From Magnolia sinica (Eukaryota; Streptophyta; Magnoliopsida; Magnoliales; Magnoliaceae), in assembly GCF_029962835.1 (NCBI RefSeq), contig NC_080583.1:70541158-70605157 (forward strand): a DNA stretch of 64,000 bases. The letters are read 5' to 3'. The notes under the pieces are model-generated. The model was not told the DNA's origin. It searched no databases and saw only the letters and a list, made by a program, of their open reading frames with translations. The translations under genes were made by a program, and so were the position numbers. Positions within the stretch are counted from its first letter, which is position 1. Each line of letters opens with the position of its first letter. Positions 1-12,354 of this stretch are shown here, piece by piece.

Positions 1-989
1 GCGTGGAGGGACCCCGGCACCATGGGCCCTCCGTTGCACTAAATCATACATCAAGTGGGTCCCATTACATATGGGCTCATTAAATCAAAATCCAACGTTA
101 GACGGTCTAGATGATCCTAAGTATGCAAGAAAAATAAACATCATGATGGGGTCCATGGAGAATGGCCCCATCATGGAATGATCATGATGATCTAAGTGGG
201 CCATCGGCCACATCTTAGGGTTCAAAGTGAGATCCCAACCATTGATCGGTTGGCCTCACTTGACCCATCTTAAAAATATTAAAACTACCTTATCAAAGCA
301 CCCACCATTTGATCTTCTTACTCCCTTGGCTTCCCTAACTCCTTAGCTTTGATTCCAACGAAGGAGATGAGGTTTGGATGGTTGAGATGGGAGATGAAGG
401 GGTAGGAAAAGTGGGCCACACTTGTGGCTCTCTTGGAGTGGAAGAGCTTGGACGGATGGTGCTCTTGAGTTGCTTGGGAATGACTTTGAAAATGAATGAG
501 AGAGAGAGACTTGTAAAGGGAGAGAGATGGGTGATGGATGTTTTGATGTGGTGAATGAAGGGTGTAAGAGCCCTTTTTTGACTTTTGTGGCAAATGTTGT
601 AAGAAAAGTATGGGCTTTATAAGAACTTTTTAACTTCTGAGGCTTGCTTGGGAAAGGGTGAAAGGTGATGTATACTTGACACGTACTTGATATGATGGGA
701 TTGATTGATGTAATAAGTCGTAGAGATTCTCTCGGGTTTTGCAACGCGCGGCGTTTTCCTCACACTGAACGCTGGCCTACATCTCCCAACCAGGGTATCG
801 CCTCGGCACGCGAGTCACGGTGACGGCGCGGTCGCTATGGTACAAGTCTTGAGTTGAGTCGACTTGGGTTGACGGCATGTGAATCAGGGTCGCGCGTAAA
901 TACCGGTTAAGGGTCGAAGGTTGTCGAAATTCGACCGGAAAGACCGCGGAAGTCTATGGAATGGTACGGTTTAGGATACGGGGCTTACA
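1..989 (+). mobile_element. 3' part of an LTR (chromovirus-like), truncated by the window edge
   Basis: The segment ends in GGGGCTTACA at 989, close to the GGGGTGTTACA end usual for Del/Tekay-type gypsy LTRs. Directly after it, at 990, a copia coding fragment begins. The interior is GC-rich near 740-960, has CGCG-rich stretches and shows no coherent protein. Open frames of 91 and 133 codons on the minus strand (318-744) have Ser/Pro/His-rich composition without domain character and are treated as chance. The 5' end and target duplication lie outside the window, so lineage and completeness are inferred. Confidence 0.5.
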
Positions 990-1404
990 TCTGCTCTTTC
1001 AATTTCTCATGTAGAAAAGTTGTCTTTATATCCATTTGTTTCAATTCAAGCTTGTGTTAGGCAACCAGCGCCAATACAAATCTGATAGATACTTGCTTCA
1101 CCACATGAGTGAATATTTTAGTGAAGTTAACACCTTCTTTCTGAGCATATCTATTTGCTATTAACCTTGCCTTATAGCTATTTTGTTTATTCTTAAAGAT
1201 CCACTTACACCTGATCGCTTTAGGGCATATGGGAAACTTTACCAGCTCTCACGTCCCATTCTTATACAAAGAGTCCATCTTGTCATGCATTACAGATTTT
1301 CACTTTTTCGACATCTGTATCGTCAAGAGCCTCTTAAAAAATAAGCGGATTCCCCTTATTTGTAATGAGGGCAAATCTAACATTCGAGTCATCTCTATAT
1401 CTCA
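990..1404 (-). pseudogene. Ty1/copia reverse-transcriptase fragment (downstream part)
   Basis: Read on the minus strand, this gives a decayed copia polyprotein. The stretch KAIRCKWIFKNK, then KARLIA, then VNFTKIFTHVVKQVSIR and finally QMDIKTTFLH match the start of the copia reverse-transcriptase domain. It has in-frame stops and lacks the catalytic YVDD region because it is cut at 989 by the neighbouring LTR. The upstream part of the same polyprotein lies at 5093-5430, on the far side of an inserted LTR, and the reading continues across the target duplication. It is a relic with no expected function. Confidence 0.8.
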
Positions 1405-4400
1405 TGTAATACCCTGAATTTTCACAGCCCGATTATATAATCGTACCCGAGAATTCTGGGTGTTAATAATGTAAAAATTGGATGCTTCAAAATTATACCT
1501 TGTTTTTTTTTTAATCACATCCAGTTACATTCATGAAGGTAACCATTCATGAGAGTAAAATTAACTATATTTATTATTCCATTAGAGTAAATGAATTCAA
1601 CAAATCATCAAATGCCCTCTAAATGGGAGCTTATTACATTATCAAAGTTTGTAATGAAAAATAAATAAAACTAAGTGTGTACTATTCTTCTTCTTTATTT
1701 GAACCCGTCTTACGTCAACCTATGATTCACCTGCAACATCTATATGGTTGAAGAGGGTTAATGCCCTACTCATAGTGGTGGTTGCCCTTTAAAGTTTATA
1801 ATGATTCAAGTAATTCATAAGAATAATAGAAGGGTCCCGATACATCCCATACTTCACAAATACAAGTGGAATCGGTATGCGCAAACATTCTACATGAAAT
1901 GTATGCTTAGCAAAGTATGTGCGGTCCATCACACTCAGCGATCATCATAATGTGAAAAATAGTTTATAAATATCTGCCTCACCTTACATCTCACACTATG
2001 GAGATTCGTGGGCATCTCCCACATTAACGTGGATTTATATGAACATTTCATGTCGGCACAACACACGGATTAGATAAATTATGTGACACAATTTGTTCAT
2101 GGAGCAGCTATTTGCGACATCCAATCCCGAAAGTGATGTAAAACACATTGCGAATTACTTACATTGATTTGTACACCACTACCCCAAATCCACGGAATTA
2201 CTTGTTGACCAAGAGGGTCGCTACTTGAAACACATTACGTCCAGGATGATATATGGATCACTAGGGTGGGATTTCTAACACGATACTTGCGTGATAAGGT
2301 AATAACGTGATAATTTAAATTGTGTAACAATTATTCATAGGGTGATGATTTACAATAATAAGACTCGAAACATGTAAGAACCAGATAATCAAATCAAATT
2401 ATTGCAAAATTTAAAAGAAAAATCCTCACCTTAAAATTGGATCACTCTCTCGTATCATTAAGATTTTGTGTATGCATTTTTAGGGTTGAATTCTAAACAT
2501 GATTACATAGATTATGCAGTTAGACCGCAACACTAAATAGGTCATATGATTATGATAAAAACTTATGTTAGACTTAGTCTACGATTTGAATTTGGTTTTT
2601 AACCTACTATTATATCCATATAGGAAAACTTAAAATTAGATGGAGTCAAGACAGCGGCTTACCTTGTTCGGCTTATCGAATCAGCCCAATCAAAATTCAA
2701 ATTCTAGCGACTGCGCTTGCTGCTTTAATTCGGTTTAACTTGGTTTTCTATGTAATTTGAATTTTGAAAAAAAAAATATGGATGAGCATTTATATTTATT
2801 TGGAATTTACCAACAGTGATATGAATCGTTAACTTACCTGGTTTAACCAGGGATCTGGGTTTAATTAACCTTTTGAATTCAATAGCTGTTGTGACAGCCC
2901 GACGATGTTGTAGGCATCTCTTTCTTCCTCTCTCTTTTCCTCTCTTTCTTTCCCTTGTTCCTATCTCTCTCTCTCTCTCTCTCTCTCCCTCTTATCTGTT
3001 ATAGACGTTCCACAACATCAGAGGAGGGATTTATATAGCTACGGAGTTTCTAAATCATCCTTGCGTGACCTTGAGACACTAGGTTACATTGAGCAGAATT
3101 GGGTTTGTGCTGGGTTTGCGCAGGTAAGTTTAAACATCATTTTGATCTGGCAACTACAATCTAGATCTCTGGTTCTTTCTTGTCTAATATTTTGGAGAGT
3201 ATAATATACTTAGGTGGGCCATCCGGAACATGGTTTTGATCTTTGAATGGGGCTAATCACCGTGATTAACACCCAACGTTTTCTTGAGGAAGACAACTCA
3301 TGCTCTAATGGAAGATTTCATTTCGGCCCATTTCTACTTGAACTAGTTCTTCCCGATGGTCCGGATTTGTCAAAGGAAACTTGGGAGGGCCTAGGATTAA
3401 GGTTCTAGAATGGTTCTTTTAATGGGTTCCAAGAAATTGTGTGACAACCGGGGCTTCTTTTTTTTTTTGCATTTTCACAACCGAGTCCTTGAATCTCAGT
3501 TTTTCCAGCATGGTGGGATCCTTCGAGCTTTCCTGGATCTCCTTGTTGAAGTCGGAATTCACTCCAATGAAGATTGGATGGTTCAAATCTGCTGAAGATT
3601 CAAAACCAGATGTTCCCGGTGGAAAAGTTCCTCTTGAGCACGTCTTTCAGACGTTGTTACAACATGCGAAGTGAAACCGACTTTGGTTCAATTGTTGAAG
3701 CAGGTGGGGTCCACTGTGATGAGTGTTTGGAAAATCCACTCCCTTCATCAATTTCGCAGGGTCTTGTTAGGCCATGGTTGCGAATATGGAGTTGTTCAGA
3801 GACTTATCCTGAAAGTTCTCCTAGCAGGTGATGAAATGGATTTAATCTCAATTAACAGTCCACGCTTAATAATCAGGGCCCAATTTTGGAGAAAATGTGT
3901 GGTCAGGGTAGGCAAATGTTTGGAAAAAATTTGATGCTTGATCGATGGTGGGAATTGCCTAAATCTAGAATTTCACTATCGCGCCAAAAGGAAGGAATTG
4001 GCTTCAACATTTAGCAGTGTATGATCATATATCGGGATCTAAAATTTCTATAATCTCGTATTCATATGATGCCAAAGTGTGGTCCGAATTTAAGTTGCGA
4101 TGGACAGTAGGAAGTGGTTAAATCGGATACGAATACCTATTAAAATCAACGATTAAGGGGTTGATTTGTCAATTGGTCCACTTTTACAATGATCTAATGA
4201 CTTAATTCGGCATGTGCGGTTAATTTATGATACATAGGCATGGTATGAAATTTTACATTAAATAGATCATGAAAACCATGCGATATGAAATTCAAAGGTC
4301 TACGTTAATAACATTTTTATAATTATTAATGATCTAAGAGTTTTAAGAAATCTAATGGTTCTAATTGGTTATATGAACATTTCTAAGCAATTCTTATAAA

Positions 4401-5092
4401 AGAACTTACATCTAAATCATTATGAATAAAAAGTTATTCACCAAATTAATTAAGGGAAGGTATATATATCAAACCACATAATGGATGGTCAGATGACTTA
4501 TTATAATAGTAGAGCTTGATGGTTAGTACTCTAACCATGTATACAGGTGGATATATGGTCAGTTTCATAAACGGATGAACACAAGTGGTTTTTAGAATTA
4601 TCAAGAGGTAAAACATGTATACAGTTAGATTCAAGTGACTTGTTCATATGTGTAAGTTCCTCAGATTGTAATTCTAATGGTGGGTTAAGCATATGCATAG
4701 GTGGGGAACAAGATGAACAAATCAAAATCTCGATTCGATACGTGCATAATCGGATGTAGAGATCAGGTTATCGGTTTACTATGATCGGGTGGTCCAAACT
4801 CAAAGTGGACAATCAAATATCTTTACCTAGTGGTGAATAGTTGACTAAATGGTCAGTTATGATGGAAAAGTGAGAATACTTGGATATATGATGATCTTAT
4901 CCTAGAAATCAACGGTCGGATGACTTGATATATGAATGAAGATTATTCCCAACAGTCAGATTCATGTTAGAGAATATATATAAGGTTAAAATAGGCTAAA
5001 TTGTGACATACACATGTATATACTAAATTAAATTTCATGGTAACACTCCAGAACTTTCAATACTCAAATATTGAAAAGTTTGGGGTGTTAAA
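1405..5092. mobile_element. Solo LTR (3.69 kb, Del/Tekay-like) inside the copia fragment
   Basis: The element starts TGTAATACCC at 1405 and ends GGGTGTTAAA at 5092. This resembles the TGTAACACCC...GGGTGTTACA ends of chromovirus LTRs with a few mutations. It is flanked by a perfect 5-bp duplication TCTCA (1400-1404 and 5093-5097). Removing it restores copia homology across the junction. No gag or pol was seen inside, so a solo LTR is the simplest reading. The interior contains a CT microsatellite near 2963-2987 and several short open frames at 3410-3934 that resemble no protein I know. A diverged non-autonomous element is the alternative. Confidence 0.72.
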
Positions 5093-5430
5093 TCTCATCA
5101 ATAACCTATGATCCCTTGATGGATTCATTCTCATAAGTGACTGCTCCACCTGCTCATGTACATCTGTCTGCATCTTAGTATCAATCTATATCTCATATCT
5201 GTCTATCTGAATGTCCACAACCAACTTTTCGGCATTCTTGTACTCATACTTATAAAACAAGGATCATTCATCAAATTTGACATTACGAATAAGAATAATT
5301 TTCCATGTAACCCAGTCATATAGCTTGCACCCCTTCACATCATTACCATAGTCGACAAAGATGTACATTTTTAGCTCGACCACATTGCGGTGATCCCTCA
5401 CATTGATCTGAGTGAAGTTACACACGTTGG
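5093..5430 (-). pseudogene. Ty1/copia polyprotein fragment (integrase to RT linker)
   Basis: On the minus strand the reading runs through NVVELKMYIFVDYGNDVKG, then KLYDWVTWKIILIRNVKFDE. This fits the copia segment after integrase (family pattern: K-C-I-F-L-G-Y, V-K-G-Y-[RK]-L-[WY]-D, R-D-V-x-F-D-E). It then runs towards the inserted LTR and continues at 1404. Stops are present. It is the upstream half of the fragment at 990-1404. Confidence 0.75.
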
Positions 5431-6963
5431 AATTGTGGGTTTACACTGGCGGACAAGTGTTGTATGGGGGAGTTTTGGCCCACCATGATAAAAAGAAATT
5501 CTAATGACTGGTGCATTGGAATGATAATATTTCATATACATTGCATATAAGTAGCATTCATGTTGGAAATTGCATTTGTGTCTTTATCTTCATGTCTTGA
5601 AAGTTAGTTTTGATAAAATTGGTTATTTTTAATAACCGCTACTTTGGGAATAACTGATATTCTTAGACAAACTGTTATTTTTGTAATGTCTATTATTTTG
5701 GGGTAATTGTTAATTTGGAAAAATGTTTACTTTTGAAAATTATATATCTTGTGTGAACCCTCTTTACTAGGCTACACAGCTCACCCTAATAGGATTTAAA
5801 ATTTTAGTTTCAAGATTTGAGTTAGAAGAGGACGACCGTGAGCATGAGGGCTCCATAGAAGAATAGACCATTTAATTTGATATTAAACCAGGATGGATGA
5901 TTGGATTTATCTTTTTATTATTTATATTTGGTTTGATGTTTAGTTTATATTCGTATTTGTGTATTTTGGAATATAAGTGAATGAGAAATATGAATGATGT
6001 ATAGTTAATCATCTCATATGTTTGAAGGGGAAGATATCGATAAGATGGGAGAGCAAGTGGACCGGAGTTCTAGAAGTTAACTTTGTTAACTAATGTAGTT
6101 TCCTTTTTGGGTGAGATTATTTTAAAGAGTGAATGAGTGATTTTGTACTATGTTTGATCGCATACGAATATTTATTTGTTTTATTTGTGAAGTGGATGCA
6201 TTATAGAATATTTAAGTGTAGTTGATATAATGATTGTAGTTTATGGTTTGTTTACATGGTGTATATATGAGTCATGTCCTGGAATGCAGGATCAGGGTCT
6301 GGCTAACCTAGGTGTGGAATTTTGAGGCATGACATGAATATAAGAATAGTAGGCCACACATGGCATTAGCCCCAACGGGCAGTGGAATAGATGATTCTAA
6401 TTGATCCACTGGATTATAAGTGGGGTTCCACATAAATGGAGTGTGCACAGCTCTATGGTAACTCATATAAAAGTCATGACACGGTCAACAAAAAGTCCAT
6501 TGATGAGTAGGACTCAACACCAACCTATCTTACAAGAAGGATGTGCAGTCCCCAAATCTCCTTGCACAAACGACACTTTCCCCATTTATAGCTTAAGGGA
6601 GAGGAGGAAGATATAATGACATCGATCTGATCTCCGGTGAGCTACATAGGTGAGTGCTAATTTTTTTCCTGGTTGGCCCTTTTGGGCATAATACCATGTT
6701 CATGAAATATGGATGAAGATCAAGTCAGGTGGCCCACATGCCCATGAATAAGATGGATGGTTCATGAAATATTATAAATGGTCCATGTTCACCATCAACG
6801 TTGAATCCAATAGATCGAAACTCTTTAAACATGGCATGGATAAAAAATAAAAAAGACTCAAACATCAGGTGGGCCACACATGTGCGTTGAGTATAGGCTG
6901 TTGTTCATCTATTTCATTATTCTCGTACATGTGTAGAACCGATGATGAGTTAACAAACTTGGT
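5431..6963. other. Intergenic stretch downstream of the UGT gene
   Basis: No gene is supported. The sequence is AT-rich, and parts (5560-6340) look like an old LTR but with no clear ends. A segment near 6650-6900 has the GGTGGCCCACATG type of motif seen in the fold-back MITEs. The open frame at 6401-6616 shows no domain character. Confidence 0.4.
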
Positions 6964-6969
6964 TTTATT
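6964..6969 (-). promoter_or_regulatory. Polyadenylation signal AATAAA of the UGT gene
   Basis: The plus-strand TTTATT reads AATAAA on the gene strand and lies 39 bp beyond the TAG stop (7008-7010). Its spacing suits a near-upstream element. It is a short motif in AT-rich DNA, so this is a suggestion. Confidence 0.4.
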
Positions 6970-7007
6970 GTGATAGCCTGTTCACGCTACCATTCATGGT
7001 AATCGCT

Positions 7008-7900
7008 CTAACACTTCCCTAATTTGATTGATTCAATAAAGTGGTTGAAATTCTTATATGAAGATCCTCCTTCAGCAACATTCTTTTGGGCAATTCGCTT
7101 GAGCTCTAAACATCTCGCTCTTATACCCTCATCACCAAGCAATTCGTCGAGCTTTCCCTTAATCTCTTCTCTTGATATGATCCCACTGGAATTGGGTTTC
7201 ATTTCCAACCCGACCTTCCAAACATCGGAAATGTATGTTTGGTTTTGGAACTGGTCACCAAAGTAAGGCCAACATAGGAAAGGAACACCATTGCTCAACC
7301 CTTCCATGGTTGAGTTCCACCCGCAATGGGTCAAGAAGCACGCGATAGAAGGATGGGCCAGCACCTTTTGTTGAGGTGACCATCCTATAATTCGCCCACG
7401 ATTGGCCACTCTAGTTGCAAAGCCATCTGGGTAGGCATTCGATGATCCATTGGTGAGGTCTGGCCGCACTACCCATAGGAATGAACGGTTGGAAATTTCT
7501 AGCCCAAGTGCCAGTTCTTGGAATTGACATCGGTCAAAAATAGTAATGCTGCCAAAGGCAATATAGATGACTGAGCGGGCAGGCTGTTCATCTAACCAAC
7601 TAAAGCAAGTGGAGTTTTCTGGCCAGAAGTTCCCTTCAAGTAGCCCATGCCGTTTTCCTGCCATAAGAGGGCCGATAGGCAAAACTTTTGGAACCAAGTC
7701 ATAGGCAGATGGTTCGATCTCATAAAATGAGTTGCAAAGAAGCCAGTCGGCAAATTTAGTAGCTCGGGTGCATCTGTCGTAGTACCGGAAGATGGACTTT
7801 TGCGATACTCTGTCACCAACGCAGAGCCACAATAGGTGAGTAGTGTTTAACGCCGGCATGGTCAGGGAGAGCTTTATCATTTGTTGTTTCGTTGGCAATC
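7008..7900 (-). CDS. UGT83A1: UDP-glycosyltransferase, UGT83A1-like, exon 2 (sugar-donor domain)
   Basis: This exon encodes residues 161-457 of a family-1 glycosyltransferase, a cytosolic enzyme that moves glucose from UDP-glucose to small acceptors. The exon opens at 7900 after TTTTTACAG. Its first two bases complete the Gly codon begun by exon 1, giving DADG-LPTKQQ. The 44-residue PSPG box spans about residues 334-377, from WSPQQKVLAHP through HCGWNS to the closing DQ. The terminal Gln is usual for UDP-glucose users. WLLCNSFYEIEP, VLPIGPL and SVIYIAFGS are typical UGT landmarks. The protein ends IKLGKC at the TAG. No stop or frameshift is present and the total length (457) is normal for the family. 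The open frame continues upstream to 8078, but that part is intron read-through over microsatellites. The acceptor substrate cannot be told; phenylpropanoids or flavonoids are plausible from the UGT83 group. Confidence 0.9.
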
Positions 7901-8020
7901 CTGTAAAAATATTCAATCGTTTTTGGAATCCATGACATTGTACAAAAAAAAAGTAGAAGAATGGAAAGATAGGAATTGAAATATTGAATGATTTTTTTAT
8001 GTATTCCATAAAGAGTTTTA

Positions 8021-8078
8021 CTCTCTCTCTCTCTCTACCTCCCCCCCCCCCCCCCCACACACACACACACACACACAA
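8021..8078. repeat. Compound microsatellite (CT)n-(C)n-(AC)n
   Basis: (CT)8 at 8021-8036 is followed by a 16-base C run at 8041-8056 and (AC)n to 8078. It lies about 120 bp inside the intron from the exon 2 acceptor and accounts for the CVCVCV and GGGG strings in the upstream extension of the open frame. Confidence 0.95.
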
Positions 8079-8487
8079 GGGAAGAGTGGCCCCAATTAAG
8101 AAAGATTACAATCTATCAAAGAAAAATATATATAGAAGTGAATCAAATCTTTCCTATTACAAAGTGACTTTATCTTAGGGTTTTTTTGCAATTTGGACAC
8201 TCCATCAAAGCTACCATGTCAGGTATTGTTCTCATAGTTGGATGTCACGTATGTAAGAGATTTGGACTGTTCATCAGGTGGTATAGGCTATAGTCATGAC
8301 ATAAACGAGAAAACAGTGGAATCATTAAAGTGTGCCACACGCACAAGCATAGAGTTAAATGAGCCATATATGTACATTGATTTTAGACAATTGGACTTTG
8401 AGAGCCATGGGTATCCAGTAGACCTGACATGATTTTAGTGTGCCCTGATCTAATTTCGTGGAGCCATTTAAAAGTTGAGTTAGATTC

Positions 8488-8793
8488 TGATGTAGAGCCA
8501 GTTACAAAGACTTTCATACAAAAGACAGACCAGAGAAGGCCCGATCAGAGGCGGAAACGATTTGAACCATCAGAGCCTTAAATTAGTTGTATCTCGCAAA
8601 CCAGGATGAGTATTTCAACATATTATGTATGATTTTCGGGTAGGAGGTTGCTAGTTTGCCCATGCTAGATTTGTGATATTTCATCAGATCGATGGTCAAA
8701 CGTCCTGTTTGGTTTCGTTTTTACCATATATAGTAAGTTTTAGTTTGAGTATAACTTTTGATCCTTTTAGTTGTAGAAATCGTGCCCAACATG
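8488..8793 (+). mobile_element. 5' half of a ~0.7-kb LTR split by the CACTA element
   Basis: The sequence from about 8490 to 8793 matches 29390-29770 (AGGCCCGAT, CTCACAAAC-like, GATTTTCGGGTAGGA, CATCAGATCGA, AAGTTTTAGTTT). The rest of the unit follows the CACTA element at 20160-20547, so this is one repeat interrupted at 8793/20160. A possible TAGATTC duplication flanks the whole unit (8481-8487 and 20546-20552). The late part, with a TTGTAAACTTTTT-type signal and GTGAGGAG, is LTR-like. Confidence 0.6.
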
Positions 8794-9375
8794 CACTACA
8801 AGAAATTGGCCTTTTACCGACGAACTTATTTCCGACAAAAAAAATTTCGTCGGTACACATGACTTTCCTCGACGAAATCATATTTCGTCGGCAAAAGATT
8901 CCCGCCACGACCAAATATATTCCCGCCACCATTTACAACAACGGCCTGAAAAATTTTCCAGATGACATTATGTATCGTCGATGAAAACTATTTTCCCAAC
9001 GATTTCATCGGTAAATGTAATTTTTCCCGACAAACCAAATAGTTCATCGGTAAAAGATCCCTTGGTGTCCTTTCCGATGACGGAGAGGCTATTTTTACCG
9101 ATGGTATAAAATATCATCGGTAAAGGAACTTTTTACTGACGAAATAGAAACATTGTCAGACAAAATGAATGGTGGACATATTATTTCACTTTGTGTGGTT
9201 GATCATGGTTGTTGATTTGCAATTTTTGTTTTTGATGTATCTAATAAGTATATTTTAAAACATATGTACGGAGTGGATGGGCCTGATAGAGCACAGGTGG
9301 GCCCAAATATTTTTGAAGCCTTTTATTGACGAATTGTGAAAAGTATTACCGACAAAAAGTTTCGTCGGTAATAAT
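8794..9375 (+). repeat. 5' TIR and subterminal repeats of CACTA-1
   Basis: The CACTA terminal inverted repeat is followed by about ten diverged CCGACGAA / TTCGTCGGTA units in both orientations. Such units are the transposase-binding subterminal repeats of En/Spm-type elements. Open frames across 8673-8984 (both strands) are made of these units and are not genes. Confidence 0.85.
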
Positions 9376-9406
9376 GATATGTTTTAACTTGAACCGACTC
9401 TAGTGC

Positions 9407-9409
<3 letters not shown>

Positions 9410-9455
<46 letters not shown>
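9410..9455. repeat. (CT)n microsatellite
   Basis: An uninterrupted CT run of about 23 units lies just inside the 5' subterminal region of CACTA-1, where a 5' leader of the element's transcript would be. A second CT run lies at 9964-10000. Confidence 0.95.
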
Positions 9456-9459
<4 letters not shown>

Positions 9460-9701
9460 CTTACCCTAACCCCCTCTCCCGCCATAACAAGCGTTGCTAC
9501 CTGCCCGACGCCCCTATTCTGGTCACCCTAAACCTTAACTCGCTGTTGTCTGCCCGATGTCCGATTGCCTCCCTCTCCATCTCTCTCATCTCAAATCTCT
9601 CTTACGTTGGTCGAAAAGGTATTTTATTTCGTTCTTATAATTCCAGTCTTTTTGAAATGAGGGTAAATCAATTTTCATTTGGATGCCCGTAAATGGTTTA
9701 A

Positions 9702-9875
9702 GGCCTGTTTGGATGCCTGTAAGTTGGGTTAGTAGGAAGTGACTTACAGGGAAGTCACTTGTAGGTGTTGTTTGGGGGAAGAAATTCACCTGTAAGTCAC
9801 TTACAGGAAAAACTGCCAAGAAACTTCCAGGGGCTGGAGGTGAGAAGTCACTTCCCTGTAAGTGACTTACAGGCC
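9702..9875. mobile_element. Small fold-back element (hAT-MITE-like), ~174 bp
   Basis: It starts GGCCTGTTTGGATGCC and ends TTACAGGCC. Inside, AAGTGACTTACAGG and its inverse CCTGTAAGTCACTT recur four times, so the unit can fold on itself. GGCCTGTTTGG ends are typical of plant hAT-type MITEs. I could not identify a clean 8-bp target duplication. The 103-codon minus-strand frame at 9586-9897 runs through it and is spurious. Confidence 0.45.
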
Positions 9876-9959
9876 AACGGTCTGATTTTTTAAACAAGGG
9901 AAAGAGGGGGAAAATGCACCTTCATTACTGAAAAGCTCCGGCAATTGAAGAAGCTCCAC

Positions 9960-9963
<4 letters not shown>

Positions 9964-10000
<37 letters not shown>
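9964..10000. repeat. (CT)n microsatellite
   Basis: About 18 CT units, followed by further CT-rich sequence to 10080. Confidence 0.95.
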
Positions 10001-10003
<3 letters not shown>

Positions 10004-10149
10004 AATGGCGTTGTGCGCCTCCCTCTCTCCCTCTCTGCAATTAGTATTTCTATGCTCCCATCTCTCTTCCTCTCTCTCGTTCTTTGCATGTAGTTAGGGT
10101 TGCCATTTTCTTTTTCTTTTATTCGAATAGACAGATTTAGTTAGGTTGT

Positions 10150-10585
10150 GATAGTGGGGCCCACCATAATTTGTGTTTTATTTTGGTATATCTATGCCAT
10201 CTATCAATTTTGCTAGCTCATTTTAGGGCCCAAGCCCAAACATGAAGTATATCCAAATCTTAGTTGGGTCACACCACAAGAAACGATGGTGATTGAATGT
10301 CCACCATTAAAGCTCCCCACCATCTGGTCTATTGTGGTGGACCATTTTTATTTATTTTAAAATTTTTAATTTAATTATTTTAATGGATCCTATAAATATG
10401 GAGGTGGGCATATAAATATCATAGTGGGCCCTAGTAAGGTATTAATGGTGGGAGTTCCAATCCCCTCTGTTTCCTGTTGTGTAGTCCACTTGAATTTTGA
10501 ATGTGCTTCATTTTGGGATCACATCCTAAAAATAACTATAAAAAAAAACTGATGGATGGAGTGGATATTGTCACGTAGGTTCTAC
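10150..10585. mobile_element. Fold-back MITE family A copy (GTGGGGCCCACC ends)
   Basis: GTGGGGCCCACCATAAT at 10155 opens a copy of the family: a half with CATTTTAGGGC, GGTCACACCACAAGAAAC and GGTGATTGAATG, a central GGGCCC-like hinge, then the inverse half with CTGTTTCCTGTTGTGTAGTCCAC and GATGGATGGAGTGGAT. It is diverged and its ends are imprecise. Nested in CACTA-1. Confidence 0.6.
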
Positions 10586-10589
10586 TTAC

Positions 10590-12354
10590 TGTAACAGATG
10601 TTGAATTTCTTGTCCCATATCTTTCCTTTACTACATTTACTAACGACTACTTTCAGTTTGCACAGATTGAGCCATGGCTCACTGATCTTGATTGTTGATA
10701 AGATGAATCTCACCATAAATGGGCAATGCCTCTACACTCTCCCAGATGTGATGATCCTAACTCTTTCACTGGTTGCATGTGAAAACAGATGATTTGGGAA
10801 AGAAGCAGAGCAATGGTCCACATTCAACTGAAAATGGCAAAAGATGTTCGAATCTGGGAGAGTTTTGGAGCATGGTCCATCAGGTTGGTTCCATCAAACC
10901 AACAGTCAGGATCACAGAACCTACAGCCTTAAAACCAGAGGATACTTTGCATATTCTTGGGCTGAAGATCTACCATTTTCTAAACTATACATTCAAAGTG
11001 AAGCCTGTGATTTGGACATTGTTGATTTGGTGGGGCTCAACAAGGATGGAAGATCCTAACTCTTGGCATTTACTGCATCATGTCTCTTTTGTTTGGCCTT
11101 CCTGAATTCTTCTTTCAATTTTAGCATGCCCATCACCCACATGATTGAAGAGGCTATTGAATTAAATAGTCCAGTTTAAATGGATCCTTCTGTAAGGGAA
11201 TTAATGCCATCCATTTGCATGCACCCATTTTTATTTTTTTAATTTTGCGTCAGATGTAACAATCTGTAAATTTAAAATGGGTGAGTGTGTATAAACATCA
11301 ATTCCCTAGATAGAACGATCCATCTAAACTGCACTGTTTGATTTGAGCTACTTGTATGCTGCAAATGCAATTTCATAGTAATTTCTCAGTATTAAACACT
11401 AATTCCCTAAATAGAATGATCCATCTAAACTAGACTGTTTGATTTGAACTACTTGTATGCTATATATGCAATTTGTAAGTAATTTCTTAGTATTAAACAT
11501 CAATTCCCTAGATAGAATGATCTATCAAAACCGGAGTGTTTGATTTGAACTACTTATATGTAGCCAATGAAAATTCTAAGTAATTTCTAAGTACCTGAAA
11601 TGTGTGTTAGACCTACTTGAAAATGTAGACAGATAGACTTTTGAAGTGTACCACTGCAACTCAGAGCACTGAAACTTATAGTGATCCAAAAGCACTGTAG
11701 CATCTCCTAATAATCTATTTGACAAATGCTCTAGGGATAAAATTACTGTCAATGGGCCGTGTTTGAGCCCACCAAAATCAAAATTTTGAATAGGACTGGC
11801 CCATCAGGCCCATCTCAAACAATTCAAAATCCATGAAGAAGCCAACCCCAAGCCCGTAAATTAAACATCCAAATCCCAACAATTGTATAATTAACTAATT
11901 GTATTACATTGCTTTTTCGTTTTTCTCATTATTGTGCATTGTTTATAGTTAGCTTAATATGTATTACATTTTTTTCTTAAATTATTATTGTGACTTGTTA
12001 GTTTATAATTGTGACTTGTGAGGCAGTTTTTTCTCAAAAGTCAAGTAGTTTTACTCCTCGGTGGGCCACAATATGCAAAGTGAACTGACAATCAAATGGA
12101 TGTTTTCTATCCATCCATTTATTCTATATGCTTTAGCCCACCCGAGTTTTGAAAGAGCATGACCCACCTAATGGAGCATACCTGGATGTGTGTTGGAGCT
12201 ATCCGGATGTTGAGCAGGGGTCCCTGGAAGGTGGGAACTGCTGTTATGACCATGATGAAGCTATTCATTTCCTATGGACAGCAATATGGGTGGCCTGGCC
12301 ATTTGGACAAGCCCATGTTTATGTATTAGCTCGAAATTGATGAAGCAGAAAAGT
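10590..12354. other. Non-coding interior of CACTA-1
   Basis: No transposase homology was seen here, although the N-terminal half of TNP2 would be expected between the 5' end and 14957. Open frames at 10598-11105 and 12149-12340 resemble no family I know. The stretch contains a 101-bp tandem repeat (11293-11595) and a segment (12150-12320) duplicated at 13008-13125. Confidence 0.5.
11293..11595. repeat. Tandem repeat, three ~101-bp units
   Basis: Units start at 11293, 11394 and 11495 with AAACATCAATTCCCTAGATA or a close variant, followed by GAATGATCCATC, TGTTTGATTTGAACTACTT and TAATTTCTTAGTATT. The units are diverged by several substitutions each. No coding potential. Confidence 0.9.

Noticed and set aside
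318..744. Two overlapping minus-strand frames of 91 and 133 codons
   Set aside because: Ser/Pro/His-rich composition from TC-rich DNA inside an LTR, with no domain and no supporting splice or promoter signals.
7901..8078. Upstream extension of the UGT exon 2 frame with a Met at 8078
   Set aside because: It runs through C and AC microsatellites. The acceptor at 7901 and the phase match with exon 1 show it is intron.
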